Shown here: piece after piece, positions 47,906 through 58,427 of the stretch
Layout of the letters: every line of letters begins with the position of its first letter
How positions within the stretch are numbered: the first letter of the stretch is position 1
From: Macropodus opercularis
Taxonomy: Eukaryota > Chordata > Actinopteri > Anabantiformes > Osphronemidae
DNA length: 64,000 nt
Direction: 5' to 3'
Assembly: GCA_030770545.1 (NCBI GenBank)
Contig: CM061109.1
Span: forward strand, 2,108,001-2,172,000
Program-made: the position numbers and the translations under genes
The notes under the pieces: generated by a model
What the model was told of the DNA's origin: nothing
Database searches by the model: none
The model's input: only the letters and a program-made list of their open reading frames with translations

Positions 47906-49492
47906 TGCCGTCACTGGGGGAGAAACTGTGTTGCAGTGAGCTCTGTTGGGCTTATTTCTGCGGTTGAGGAACCAACTAGCCTTGCAAAGACATCCAGTAC
48001 TTGTTGACCTTTTTTACCCTTGTTATTCATTCAATCCATCCAACACTTTTCCTGCTGCTGTGGTTGAATGGCATGGACTTCATGTAAAGCTGGAGCAGGA
48101 GATGGGAAGTGAACTTGATGCTCATAAATGTCGACTCTCTTCCTTCTATTACTGCCCGTCTCGCTCTTTATTCAGGTGGAAGTGGTGCTAGTAATGCAAA
48201 GAAAGGCCAGGCTCAAATGTCAGTGGCTGTGGAAACATTCCTTGTGTGTATTCTCCCCTCTGTCTCCCCTGGTAAAAAGTTAAATAGAATCTCTGAAAAG
48301 AAACAGATGTCACATGTATGCTTTGGTTGAGGTGGTATTACTACAGATCAACGTGGCTTCAACAACATCAGATCAATGGGGCTGTAAAGCTAGATGCTGC
48401 TAATTTTTGAAATCGCTTCCTGATTCTGTGACCATTTCCCAAAATTACGCTGCACAAAAAAAAACCACCCAGGTTATTTATACCAGGTAGTGTGAGCCTG
48501 ATTTACAATGTCACCTTTTAAAGTCCTGCCCAGCCTGGTGCTCATTACTGCCTGTTTGGCTTCAGGTTAGAGTCAGACCCAAGCCTATTGTTACACTGGA
48601 TCACACAGCCAATATAAACACCTTTAATCAAAGTGGCCTTGTATGTGCTCAGCACTGTTCACAAACTCATAGTGGCAGCCCAGCTCTGCCTTACAATCAA
48701 CTACAGACCTGCTACGATGTTGCCTCCGAATTTGACTTTCATTCTTTCTTACCTCTCAAACGTGACAACCCACCAACAGAGCATGAGCAGCGTCTGAATA
48801 ACTGCATATGTCCTTTCTCACATTCCTCCCTGATCCAGACTCTTGTTAGTTTTGCTCATTAGGTTTAAGGTCAGTTTATACAGAGCAGACGACCCATAAA
48901 GATCAAATTGTCTCCTCCGTCAGTTCGTTGCTCCTCCACCTACCGAGCTCTGAATACGTGACGAGGCTTTGAAATGTCTACAGCCACATCTGGGAGATTA
49001 TAAAGGGAAGTGAAACATTCTGTCGTTGCCACAAAGTCATTATCACGGATGATTCTGTTAGATGGAAAGAAAAAACGACTTCATGCAGACGAAGACACTG
49101 AGGGAGTGAAACAGACGAGTACAGGGGAAGCAGGTATTTAGAGGGTTTAGTGGTAGATTTAGAGTGATGAGTGAACAGAGGGCTGCGAGGGCGTGGTGTG
49201 TCTGCAAGCAAACCGATGAGTTGGCGATTCGAGCTTCCTGCAAAGGTGAGAAGAGACTTAACCCTGCCATTATCTGGAAATGAGTCACACATCCCCCCGC
49301 GACCCCAGCCCCTGTCACACACCCCTGACTGACTGATAAGAGCTGTCCAGACCGCACCGCCAGAGAACATTTGCATACGCAAGTGGACAGAAACGTCCGA
49401 TATCATACGGAGGGGTGAGGGAAATTTCCATCTGCACTGGTTCTAGAAAAACTGTTTAAAACTCTGGGCTGATAATACAGTTTAAATACGGA
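47906..49492. other. Noncoding stretch, no gene recognised
   Basis: Unique-looking sequence, no exon signature. The 142-codon minus-strand frame at 48978-49406 lacks any motif I know. Confidence 0.45.
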
Positions 49493-49640
49493 AGGAGTGT
49501 GTGCGAGACTGAGTGGTTGTGTGTCGCTACACGTGACCCTGCGACGGACTGACGACCTGTATCCGTACTGACCCCTACGCTGCCTCCTGCCTCGGTGGGA
49601 AATTATTATAGGAGAGAAACATTATGATGATGGATGGTAG
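49493..49640 (+). repeat. Dispersed teleost repeat, family A, copy 3
   Basis: Shares GTGTGTG-GAGTGGTTGT, CCCTGCGACGGACTG and GACGACCTGT with copies 1 and 2, and ends in ATGATGATGGATGG. More diverged than copy 2. Confidence 0.65.
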
Positions 49641-50084
49641 TTTTTCTACTTTTATTTTTAACTTACTTTCTGGAATCTGCATTTCTTCTCATTACCAAAT
49701 GGATCATGTTTAGTGTCTTCTTTCAGCTACTTTCAAAACTTTATGAAGCTTGGCATTGATACATTACATTGTTACTTGGCATACTCTCAATATATGTTAG
49801 TTGCATATATGTTTCACCTACTAAGCTGATGATTTGAATTGAGCTCCAGAAAACAGATCCAGTTAAATGGATCTGTCATTAGATTAAAATTATTAATTAG
49901 TTTAGAAAGATTAAAGTCATTAGTTTGAGTGTGAAAATGCACATTTTGGTTTTATTTCTCTTCTTTAGGTTTTTTACATAATATTCAACAAATGTTTCTT
50001 AAATCGTCACTTTACTAATTGTTGTTTTCCGGTAGTATTTGTTTGTTATTGGCCAATTGTTTGGGAAGTGTTCATAGAGCCAAG
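49641..50084. other. AT-rich noncoding stretch
   Basis: Nothing recognisable. Confidence 0.5.
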
Positions 50085-50345
50085 CTATGAAGTCCATTGT
50101 AATGCAGCCTCTATCTGAGGCACTATATGCAGGCCCAGGAGGGACGTTCTAAATGCTCTATCAATACACAGCGAAATGGCTTATCTTTTAAATTCCAATT
50201 AAAATCTAACCAGTGATTTATCTGCAGCCCTGGAGGAGACTGTTTTTATCACATTTCTGAAATGTTCTACAAGTCAGCAGCCGGCCTGCTACAATGAACT
50301 GCTAAGGTGTTTGAGTAAATATGAAATTAGTTTCTCACTGTCTGA
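50085..50345. other. Candidate conserved noncoding block
   Basis: Repeat-free sequence with a balanced base composition between AT-rich flanks. It includes TTATCTTTTAAATTCC and CAATTAAAATC (GATA- and homeodomain-like motifs) and no reading frame. Suggestive texture only; an alignment to other fish would be decisive. Confidence 0.22.
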
Positions 50346-52489
50346 TGCTTTTGGGATTGTATTTAAGAAGTGAACCGCTGCTGTTAATAAGAGTCAGGCT
50401 GCGATGTAAAAAGGATGCACGTACTGTATGAGACGGTGCTGCCACAAGCTGTCAGTGTCCGAGGACACCTTGACGCGTGCGGGGAGTAAACCACCACCCT
50501 GCGGTTGATGGTTAACTGCTTGCTATGCTTCCCCATGTGACATCATCAGTAAATGCTCAGATCCAGTTATAGAAAAAGCAGCGTTTGGTTGAGTTCATGC
50601 ACAAAAACAACAAGGTCTGGAAGAAGAAGCCAGGGTTAAGGTTAAGTAAAAGCATATTGATCCTTCCTTTGTTGTTTTGACCACACGCAATAGAGACTTT
50701 TCAATGGATTCAGAACTGTTTTGGTTCCAACTTGGTTCAGAATTGGGCTTTGGAATGAAGACAAATAATAGATGTGAACGACGGGTTCAGTTACATTTCA
50801 CAGAACATTAACGTTAACATTGATGTCAACTGGCCGAGTGAAAGCAATAAAAAACGTGTATGAAAAAAAGGAAAGTTGTGCTTAATAAAATGTTCCTGTT
50901 ACTGCTCCTCAAACGCCTCAGTGGCATGGCTGACTCACGTCTTGGCCCGTGCTATAAAAAAGCTGATGAAGTCATTTACGTGTGTTTTTCTTTTGCTCAC
51001 GCCATGAGTTTGATGTTACTAATTCCTAGAATAGGTCATATTTTCTTCTTCTTCGTTTTTTTGTTATTTACACAAATTCAAATCCTATTTGCACGTGCGT
51101 GTTTCCTAATTTTAGTGTTTTGTTCTGTGAAAGACCCCTCTTCATGTCGTGTAACAGCAAGCTTTGTGTACTGGATAGATGTGCGTCCAAAATACCTTTT
51201 GTCCTCTAACAGGATTGGAAATGTTTACTACTGAGTCACTATTTGAAATAGGTTTGGGTGGAGCAGGAAAGTGTGGGGTAATTTTTCCCTTTCTTTCATA
51301 TTTCTGCTATTTTCTTGAGGAAGAAACATTTTAATTAACTTATAGATAATTCAGTAATGACTTTCTCTTCGAATTTTCTAGGTCAGTTCGCTGACTAAGG
51401 AACCTTGTTAATAAGAAAAGAATTTTAACACCTTAGCGTTTCTAACTTGGTATTGAAATGTCAGTCTCTTGTTAATTAGTCAGAGGGGACTAAAAGGATC
51501 ATCTCCACTTTCACTTCAGAGCGTCAGAGAAATATCGTAACGCCTAAAGCTCTGCGTGTTCAGTCTGTCTCACTGTAATACTGTAATTGGTCAGCATAGT
51601 GAGCTGATTTCATACACGGATTATTCTTGTGGTGGGTGGAGCAGGACCAGCGAAGAGTGGGAGGGAGGCGCTGGGGGAGTTTGGATGGAGGAAGGAACAT
51701 GTTGTGAATGACAGGAAAGGGCTACGCTCTGGAAGAGAGACGCGGGCTCCGCATGCTTACAGGACAGACCCTGGGAAAGCTCCCTGCACCTACTGTCACA
51801 AGCTGAAACAATGCAGCTGGGTGCTGCACAATGATGGAGCCCCTCCCAGAAAGGCTGAGCTCTGCAACGTACACACTATCTACATAAACAGAGCTAAAGC
51901 ACTCTCTCACCTCGTGTGGGCATATTTGTCTTTTCTCTCTCCGTCCTCTAACCCTATTTTTCTGTATGACTCAAGAGCGCCCCCATGGGAGGACCACGAA
52001 TATCTCAGAACAAATGGTGCTTTCATCCTCACCAAACACATGAGCAGCACATCTCAGGATTAATAGTCAATTAATAGTCAATTAACTTTGACACTTCAAA
52101 ACTGTGTTTTAAAAGGTGTAATTATTTCCTTTTGTGCCTCACATTTGCTACCACTTCTTAATAGTCATGCTCATAACATGTATTCACTTAAAACAATTTG
52201 TGGGGCTTTTATCTAGACCTTCTGGTTATATTGACATAAATTAATTTTTAAAAGTTGTTTCTAAATTGAAACAAAGTAAACAAACCTTTATTAACTATTA
52301 TTAAAACATAACATGCACACAAAGGCTTCAATCACACAAATACAAAATTAGAATGGTCTGTCCAGTACACTGTAAACCACCTCATCTTAAAAACACTGAG
52401 AATGTGAGTTGGTTAAGGTTATAGATAAAATTAAAAGCAATATATTTAGGATAATTTTAGAGTTCACAAATTTACTAAACAGTAACCTC
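50346..52489. other. Noncoding stretch, no gene recognised
   Basis: Two longer plus-strand frames (50860-51234 and 51629-52063) show no domain, and the first is rich in F/L from T-rich DNA. TTAATAGTCAA is tandemly repeated near 52060-52083. Confidence 0.45.
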
Positions 52490-52663
52490 AAGGCACTTTA
52501 CAAAGTAAAGACATTACACAACACAAAAATACAACTATAGAATTATTGTATACAGAAAACCCAACAAAGCAAACATCGTGTTGTTCTTTTCTCTCTTCCA
52601 TCAACCTCAACCAGTCGAGGCAGATGGCCGCCCACCCTGAGCTCTGCTGGAGGTTTCTGCTGC
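52490..52663. repeat. L2-type LINE 3' region fragments, both orientations
   Basis: CTCAAGGCACTTTACAAAG (about 52487-52505) is the minus-strand form of the L2 tail. Then GTCGAGGCAGATGGCCGCCC and GCTCTGCTGGAGGTTTCTGC (52612-52662) are plus-strand pieces of the L2-type 3' region. This is a rearranged composite. Confidence 0.55.
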
Positions 52664-52823
52664 TTTCAAGGGGTCAAAATGAAATAGGGGGCACCAACGC
52701 TCAAAAAACACACAAGGGTTGGACAAAACAGCCACACACAACACGCCTTATCTAGATGGTTGGATGGACTTGTTCATCAGAAGAGGGGTCGTTTTGAGCC
52801 ATAGAAGGCTGCGCAAGGGTTAA
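52664..52823 (+). repeat. piggyBac-like miniature element, family B, copy 3a
   Basis: From a degraded left end (AAGGGGTCAAAATGAAATAG) through ACAAGGGTTGGACAAAACAG and TCTAGATGGTTGGATG to the right end AGGCTGCGCAAGGG followed by TTAA at 52820-52823. The middle is shortened relative to copies 4 and 5. Confidence 0.68.
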
Positions 52824-52914
52824 GTGAGTCACTCTATGGCTCAAAACGACCCCACTGTAAAAGCTTAGAGCCCCTATTTTCATTTTGACCCCTGGAAGGC
52901 TGCACAAAGGTTAA
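52820..52914 (+). repeat. piggyBac-like miniature element, family B, copy 3b (very short)
   Basis: Starts at the TTAA that ends copy 3a, has the left-type block CAAAACGACCCCACTGTAA and then directly the right-type block CCTATTTTCATTTTGACCCC ... AAGGCTGCACAAAGG, closing with TTAA at 52911-52914. It is an internally deleted copy of under 90 bases sharing a target site with its neighbour. Confidence 0.62.
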
Positions 52915-54067
52915 GTCTTCTGTTGACTTTGTCTATGAACATTTTGTTTTTTTTGAATTGAACATATCAGCCAATTCAAGAGCGGTAAAGCAGTGGTTCT
53001 CAAAGGGGGCACTTGAAAGTACTTGACTATGGACACAAGTGCTCTTGGGCAATCTACTCTGACCTCTGGTCTGATTAAGTTGCTACAGCTCTGTGCAGAC
53101 CACAGTGTGCACCTTTTGAAGACGTCTTAGACAATAATGGGATTTCTAGCTTGGTCTACTGACCTTACGACTGGGTGTCTGTGTCTTCTAGGTGCTGTGT
53201 CCCCTGTCCAGCTACAGGAGCGACGTGTGAGGTAGAAGAAAATGCCTGGAGATTATTCAGCAAACAGAGGAACATAGATTAATTAAATTGAATATTAAAG
53301 TTGTAATAAAGTGAATGTGAATGTAAAAGCTGTGGTTTGTTTTGCCACCTCTTTCTGTTTGTGACATGCCTTATTTTTCCTGCCCAGGTGCCCCTCTTCC
53401 TGGTGGCCTGCCATCCAAGTTGCCAGGTTTCCGGCTGTGGCTGGGGTCCACTGAGAGTTGTGCAGCATAGCAAAAAGTCCCGTTATTCTGGTGGCCCCCC
53501 ACTGGCCTCAAATGGTGTGGTTTTCGGCCATGCCGCCTTTACTGGCCAGCATCCCCTGGGAACTTCCCTGCTCTCGTCGTGGTTGATCTTTTGTGAGTTC
53601 TACCCTGGGAGAGGTAGGCAGAGCTATTATTTAGCTTCTACTCGTGGCATCTACCTCCTGGGTGACGCTTTGCAGGACTTCCCTGGCTGATGTGTAACCC
53701 TCAACCGTCATCACTGACCTTGAGCCTCCAGAGGGGCCATTTGGCTTCCATTTTGAGTGGCCAGAAAGCTGATGTGTCTGAAGAAGTACAGTATCTACAT
53801 GCGTGACCAAAGAAATCATCCAGGTACATTTAATATGTAACAAGGTGAAGACATCCCAGTTACTGGCACTAATCAAAGAAAATGTTGCTGTTCAGTTAAT
53901 CTATAGCCAGAAGGTTTGAGGCTCTTTCTTTGAGGAGTTAGCATTTTGTCCTTTATGTCTTTGCAGTTCGCGCTGCATAACCAATATATTTCAAGTAAAT
54001 GTGAATGAAGCTAACGTATTTGTGATGTTCAATTTTAAGAAAGCCACAGTAGACAGAACATCTCACT
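52915..54067. other. Noncoding stretch, no gene recognised
   Basis: 52991-53012 (CAGTGGTTCTCAAAGGGGGC) resembles a hAT end without a partner. The 117-codon plus-strand frame at 53337-53690 has no domain I know. Confidence 0.45.
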
Positions 54068-55048
54068 TTAACCCTTGTGCAGCCTTCGAGGGGTCAAAAC
54101 GACCCCACTATAAACTAGGGGGCGCTCAAAGCTGAAAAACACACACAAGGGTTGGATAAAACAGCCTTTGTGGGTGTTACATCCAAGCAATGAACACGTG
54201 TGGGTCTATGATGAACAAGTTCATCCAACCGTTCATCTAGATCAGGGGTCTTAAACTCGCGGCCCGCGGGCCAACTGCGGCCCGTGTGGCGATAGTTTGA
54301 GGCCCCTGCCTTAATAATAAATGTTGGTGCGGCTCGCGAGTTTGACATGAAAGGCACTTTACAGTGTTGTGTGCGTAGCTGAAGGAACCAACCAATCACG
54401 GTGGGGTATATGGCTCTCGGGGGCGGGACATCGGTCGGACTTGATACAAGCAGAGAGGCTAAATGCTAAGCTAACATGACACCAGTATGTCTCCACTTCT
54501 ACTACTCTTAGTTTTTAAACTAAGGCTCATGTACCAAGCCCTGGACAGTGTGTGATGTTCGGTGTGTAGCTATCAGTCGTTGGTGGTTTATGGACTTTAA
54601 TCAGTGTGTAATTGTAGCTTTCAAATCCTCAACCAGTTAGCGCCGCTAGCACAGCTACATTTCATATCAGAGGAACTCCTGCACCCGCGTCATGATGCTG
54701 ACTCTCCTCCTGCTCAGTCTGACTCAGTGTTCTGTCCAGAGTTTGGACACTAAAGTGCAGAAGTGTGAATTTAGTGTGATTTATTTATTTATTTTCTTAT
54801 TAATACTTTTGAGCATTGGAATGTTTTTATCAGAGCCTTTCTTGTGGAAAACCTGTTGCGACCCAGCCTCACCCAGACTCTGCCTCCAGCGGCCCCCAGG
54901 TAAATTGAGTTTGAGACCCCTGATCTAGATGAAGCGTGTTGTGATTTATCGTCCGTCTGCAGCTGTTTTATCCAACCCTTGTGTGGTTTTTGAGCTTTGA
55001 GTGCTCCCTGTTTTCATTTTGATCCCTCGAAGGCTGCACCAGGGTTAA
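54068..55048 (+). mobile_element. piggyBac-like miniature element, family B, copy 4, split by a hAT element
   Basis: Flanked by TTAA (54068-54071 and 55045-55048). It starts CCCTTGTGCAGCCTTCGAGG and ends with the matching inverse (CCTCGAAGGCTGCACCAGGG). Inverted arms run on for roughly 100 bases: ACAAGGGTTGGATAAAACAG on the left pairs with CTGTTTTATCCAACCCTTGTG on the right. Without the 680-bp hAT element and its 8-bp duplication the element is about 285 bp, with no transposase. TTAA target sites and CCC...GGG ends are the hallmark of the piggyBac superfamily. Minus-strand open frames across it are shared with copy 5 and are by-products of the repeat. Confidence 0.82.
54243..54922 (+). mobile_element. 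680-bp non-autonomous hAT (Charlie-like) transposon
   Basis: Terminal inverted repeats CAGGGGTCTTAAACTC (54243-54258) and, inverted, GAGTTTGAGACCCCTG (54907-54922) differ at one base. The flanking 8 bp are identical: ATCTAGAT at 54235-54242 and 54923-54930. The GC-rich left end (GCGGCCCGCGGGCC) is typical of this hAT group in vertebrates. No transposase is encoded; the short frame at 54692-54928 has a hydrophobic start but no hAT similarity. An exact 8-bp duplication is the expected signature of hAT insertion. Confidence 0.9.
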
Positions 55049-56439
55049 CAGTGGTCTGATTTCCTTAACTTCTGCACTTAACCACATGCCCTTACTTAAA
55101 CAACATACTGCAGTAGCTGCCTGTCTGTCCTGAAAGTTGTCAGCCTGATGCGGCACCTTTTTCTATCCAAGACTCCTTCCCCTGACAAAAGAGTCCAAAC
55201 AGTCCAAACTTAATTCATGGTAATACATTTGTTGCCAGTGGGTCTGTTTCAGTCTTAATCAATGTATAAATCTAGAGTGATCCTGTTGATATGATTTTTG
55301 TACTTTTATGGGAAAAAAACCTTCAGTTACTACTCGCTCAAGCTAAACTATTTCTACTCTCCATCCATGGTGTACTCTGCCTCTGTCCATGAAGATTGGG
55401 ATTGGGTCCACTTCCCTGATGCCTCCCACAAGATCTTCCCTTTGATTCAAATATAAGAAGTGAATGATGTCATCAAATCGTGGTCTGCACGAAGCTGTTA
55501 AATCACGTTAAATACACTTAACAGACACAGAGCAATGTGTGCGTTCATTTTAAGTCATATTTCTGTCCCCTTGAAATATTCAAGCCACATTTGATTTGCC
55601 TTAGATTCACAGAGTCCTGAGAGAAGTGAAAACGTCTCTTCTCTGTGCAGGTTGATAACTGTCTGTCGTGTGTTTTTGTTTCAAAGTCAGTGCAGCTTTA
55701 ATGGATGGCAGGGATTTCTAGTTCTGTTTCCTGGTAGTTCATAGAATAGCTTCAAGTATATATTTAACTAATTACAAAATACTCAAATGGCATTAAATAC
55801 ATCTGTATCGACTGTGTTTGGTCTGTGAAAGCCTGCACCTCCTGGGGTCTTCGTTGTTGCTCAGATGTCATCCACATGTCTGAACCACTGGGTCGGCATC
55901 GTCCCTGGGAAGGAGTTGTGGGCTTTCTGCTTTCTTCAACACAGAAGAACCCATGGGACAAGCACATATGTAGAAATCACCATTTAAGCAGGATTGTATA
56001 GTCTGAGGCTCTGGTGGTTACGATGCTGCCCCTTTATCTTCCTGCTTCTTCGCAGAACAACTGAAGGCTGAAAAGTAAACAGAAATGACATCTACTCCCA
56101 TTTTTACTTATTTTATAAGAAAAAGTGCAAAATATTTGCTATTGGAGCTTTGATCTTGTTAGTAGGTGTCTTGGTTCTCCAAAAGCTTTTACTTTCTTAA
56201 TTTTTTAGTTTACTAACATGAAACTTTATTTAAGTAAGTTGCTTCTGCTCTGATGACTGTTGCCACCACTGGTTATGTACAAAGTTCACAACTGTGCAAT
56301 ATTTTCAATAATGTCAATTTTCCACTCACTACTTTATCTCTCATTGGAGTCAGATCCTTGAAATAAAAAACACAATTTCAATGAGAAATTTTAACTCAGC
56401 ATTATGCAGATTACTGTTTTACTTGAAACAGATTAACTG
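55049..56439. other. Noncoding stretch, no gene recognised
   Basis: AT-rich, no repeat or exon signature. Confidence 0.5.
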
Positions 56440-56930
56440 GGGATTGTGAAGGATTGATTTTACTGTGGTGCCGTCTGATGCCAAATGCGTGCTATGGGAT
56501 TGTGCTTCATGAATTGTCAATTGTTTCAAGTAATGGATTTAATTTGCTTTTTGTTTGATACCTCATTTTAGTTAAACATCATGTGCAACTATGCTCCTCT
56601 GTCTGGTCCCTCAACATCTCATTAATTAGACACATGCTGTCTATAGAACAATACATTATGTTTGAATATGTACATAATGATTGTGTGTGTGTGTGTGCGT
56701 GTGTGTGTGTTGTTTAACAGGATGCTTTTCTGTGGCGAAGGTAGGAAGGCTAATACCCAGTGAATTACCTTCAAATGAGGTGTGGAGATAATGGGGATTA
56801 TAGGCAGTGTTGGAGACAGAACAATAAGACAATAACAAACTTACCAGAGACTGAATATTAAATAATTAGCCTAATCCCCATGCTTTCTGACAAAGCGCCA
56901 TTTGAGAACTGCCAGCTAAAGCTGCAAAGT
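56440..56930. other. Candidate conserved noncoding block with TAATCC pair
   Basis: Repeat-free apart from a TG run (56682-56710). Contains CATTAATTAG, GGATTA (56795-56800) and its inverse TAATCC (56872-56877), AATAATTAG (56860-56868) and two ACAAT motifs (about 56821-56835). TAATCC is the site preferred by OTX/PITX-type homeodomains. No reading frame. The density of such motifs suggests a regulatory element, but short AT-rich motifs also occur by chance. Confidence 0.27.
56682..56710. repeat. (TG)n microsatellite
   Basis: TG repeat with one CG interruption. Confidence 0.9.
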
Positions 56931-58354
56931 GCTGTATATTCTAGAGTCTAGTTCTTGTTCATGCCTCTACTAAAAAGCCTGATTGAAGCATTACTGAGTG
57001 TACTTACCTGCTTAAAAGAACCACACACACATCCTTGAGGTAAGAGGACACTTTCCTCTTTATATGAGCCTTTGTATTTATCTAACGCTATTACGTGACA
57101 ATTAAAACTCGACAAAAACAGAGATTTACAAAGCAAACCCTCAGTCTTCTGAAGATGCCCCTTTTTATTTGTCCTCTTCCTGTTTTAACCTAATAATAAA
57201 CCTGACCCACTGCATGAAACTGTACTTCCACCCTGTTGTTTTACTTAAAAAACAACACCGTGTCACGTTATCCCAGTTAATTAGGCTCATTATTTGTTGG
57301 CTCAGTTTGAGAGTTGCCTCCTACAGAACAAACGTTGTTTCAAATAGAATATTAAATGATTACACATGAATTGATTCCTTTGTAGGTAAAGAAAACGCAG
57401 CATTACACATTATTATTACATTACACATTAGGGATATAGTTGTATGCTCATAACCAGTAAATTGCAGAGCCTGCTTATGTCACAGATAATCAGAAAGCAG
57501 TTGTCAGAAGAGGTCAGAGAAGTAAATATGAAACACACCGACATCCAACATTTAGTAAATCTCTGCTGTGTAAAACACCAGTTTGCTAACTTGTGCACAT
57601 TCTACACAGATTTCCAGTATATACTGCCTGCTGTCAATTTGCTCCTCACTGCTGAACAGTCACTAAACATATATATTTTTTTAAATAGCAGAATGAGTGT
57701 CAAAACATTGGTGCTGGTTTAGTTTACGTTCCAAGTCATGTGCTTATATTTCTTTTTCAGTTACAGTAGTTGAAAGCTGTAGCATAGCAGCTGCTCTGTG
57801 TCCTGCTGGCAGTGAGATTTTAATCTGCAGCAGTGCTCTTCAGTAGCTTTGAGTGCCCCTGGCCTTTAACTTTAATTGAACAGGAAATTTCACATTCTGT
57901 GAAATGGTTTAATGGTGAAACGATGCATTAAATGCTAAGTAAAGTTTGTTTGTGCAGTTTATTTCCAAGAGCCAACTAATCTAAGGCACCGGTCATTGAA
58001 CCATTTTAATTGACGTTCTTTAATTTCTTCTAGCTCATCTCAGTGACTGTCAGAATGAATAAATGTGAGGCAAGAAAAACCAAAACCCACATCTTATTTA
58101 CCTTACTTCTGTCGTTTGTATTTTGTAAATCCAAAAGCACATATCTCATATATTTATGCTGTAAGTAATTAATGCTAAAACCTTAAACAAAGCAATATTT
58201 ATGTACTTTTTAATACTTTCTTGTACCAGCAACAAATTGCCGTGTTCATTAAGTGTACTTGTTGTTCACCACAACACAAAATGATCATCTGTTCAGTTCT
58301 GTGCTGGTTTATTGTTTTTTTTATTAGTTTTTTGTAAGGTCTTACTGTAAATCT
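56931..58354. other. Noncoding stretch, no gene recognised
   Basis: AT-rich, nothing recognisable. Confidence 0.5.
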
Positions 58355-58357
58355 TAC

Positions 58358-58427
58358 TTTGTAAAGTGCCTTAAGATGACTTTTGTTGTGAACCGGTGCT
58401 ATATAAATAAAACTGAATTTAATTGAA
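58358..58427 (+). repeat. L2-type LINE or SINE 3' tail
   Basis: TTTGTAAAGTGCCTTAAGAT followed by TTGTTGTGAACCGGTGCTAT and ATAAATAAAACTGAATTTAA is the stereotyped 3' tail shared by fish L2 LINEs and the SINEs that borrow it; the inverse is at 46139-46200. No coding part or SINE head was seen upstream. Confidence 0.72.

Noticed and set aside
50860..51234. 124-codon frame with hydrophobic stretches
   Set aside because: The hydrophobicity comes from T-rich DNA; there is no signal-peptide-like or family-like organisation.
51629..52063. 144-codon plus-strand frame with a CxxC pair
   Set aside because: A single CTYC-type pair without partners is not a zinc finger; no similarity recognised.
52991..53012. 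hAT-like end CAGTGGTTCTCAAA
   Set aside because: No matching inverted end or 8-bp duplication could be found nearby, so an element cannot be drawn.
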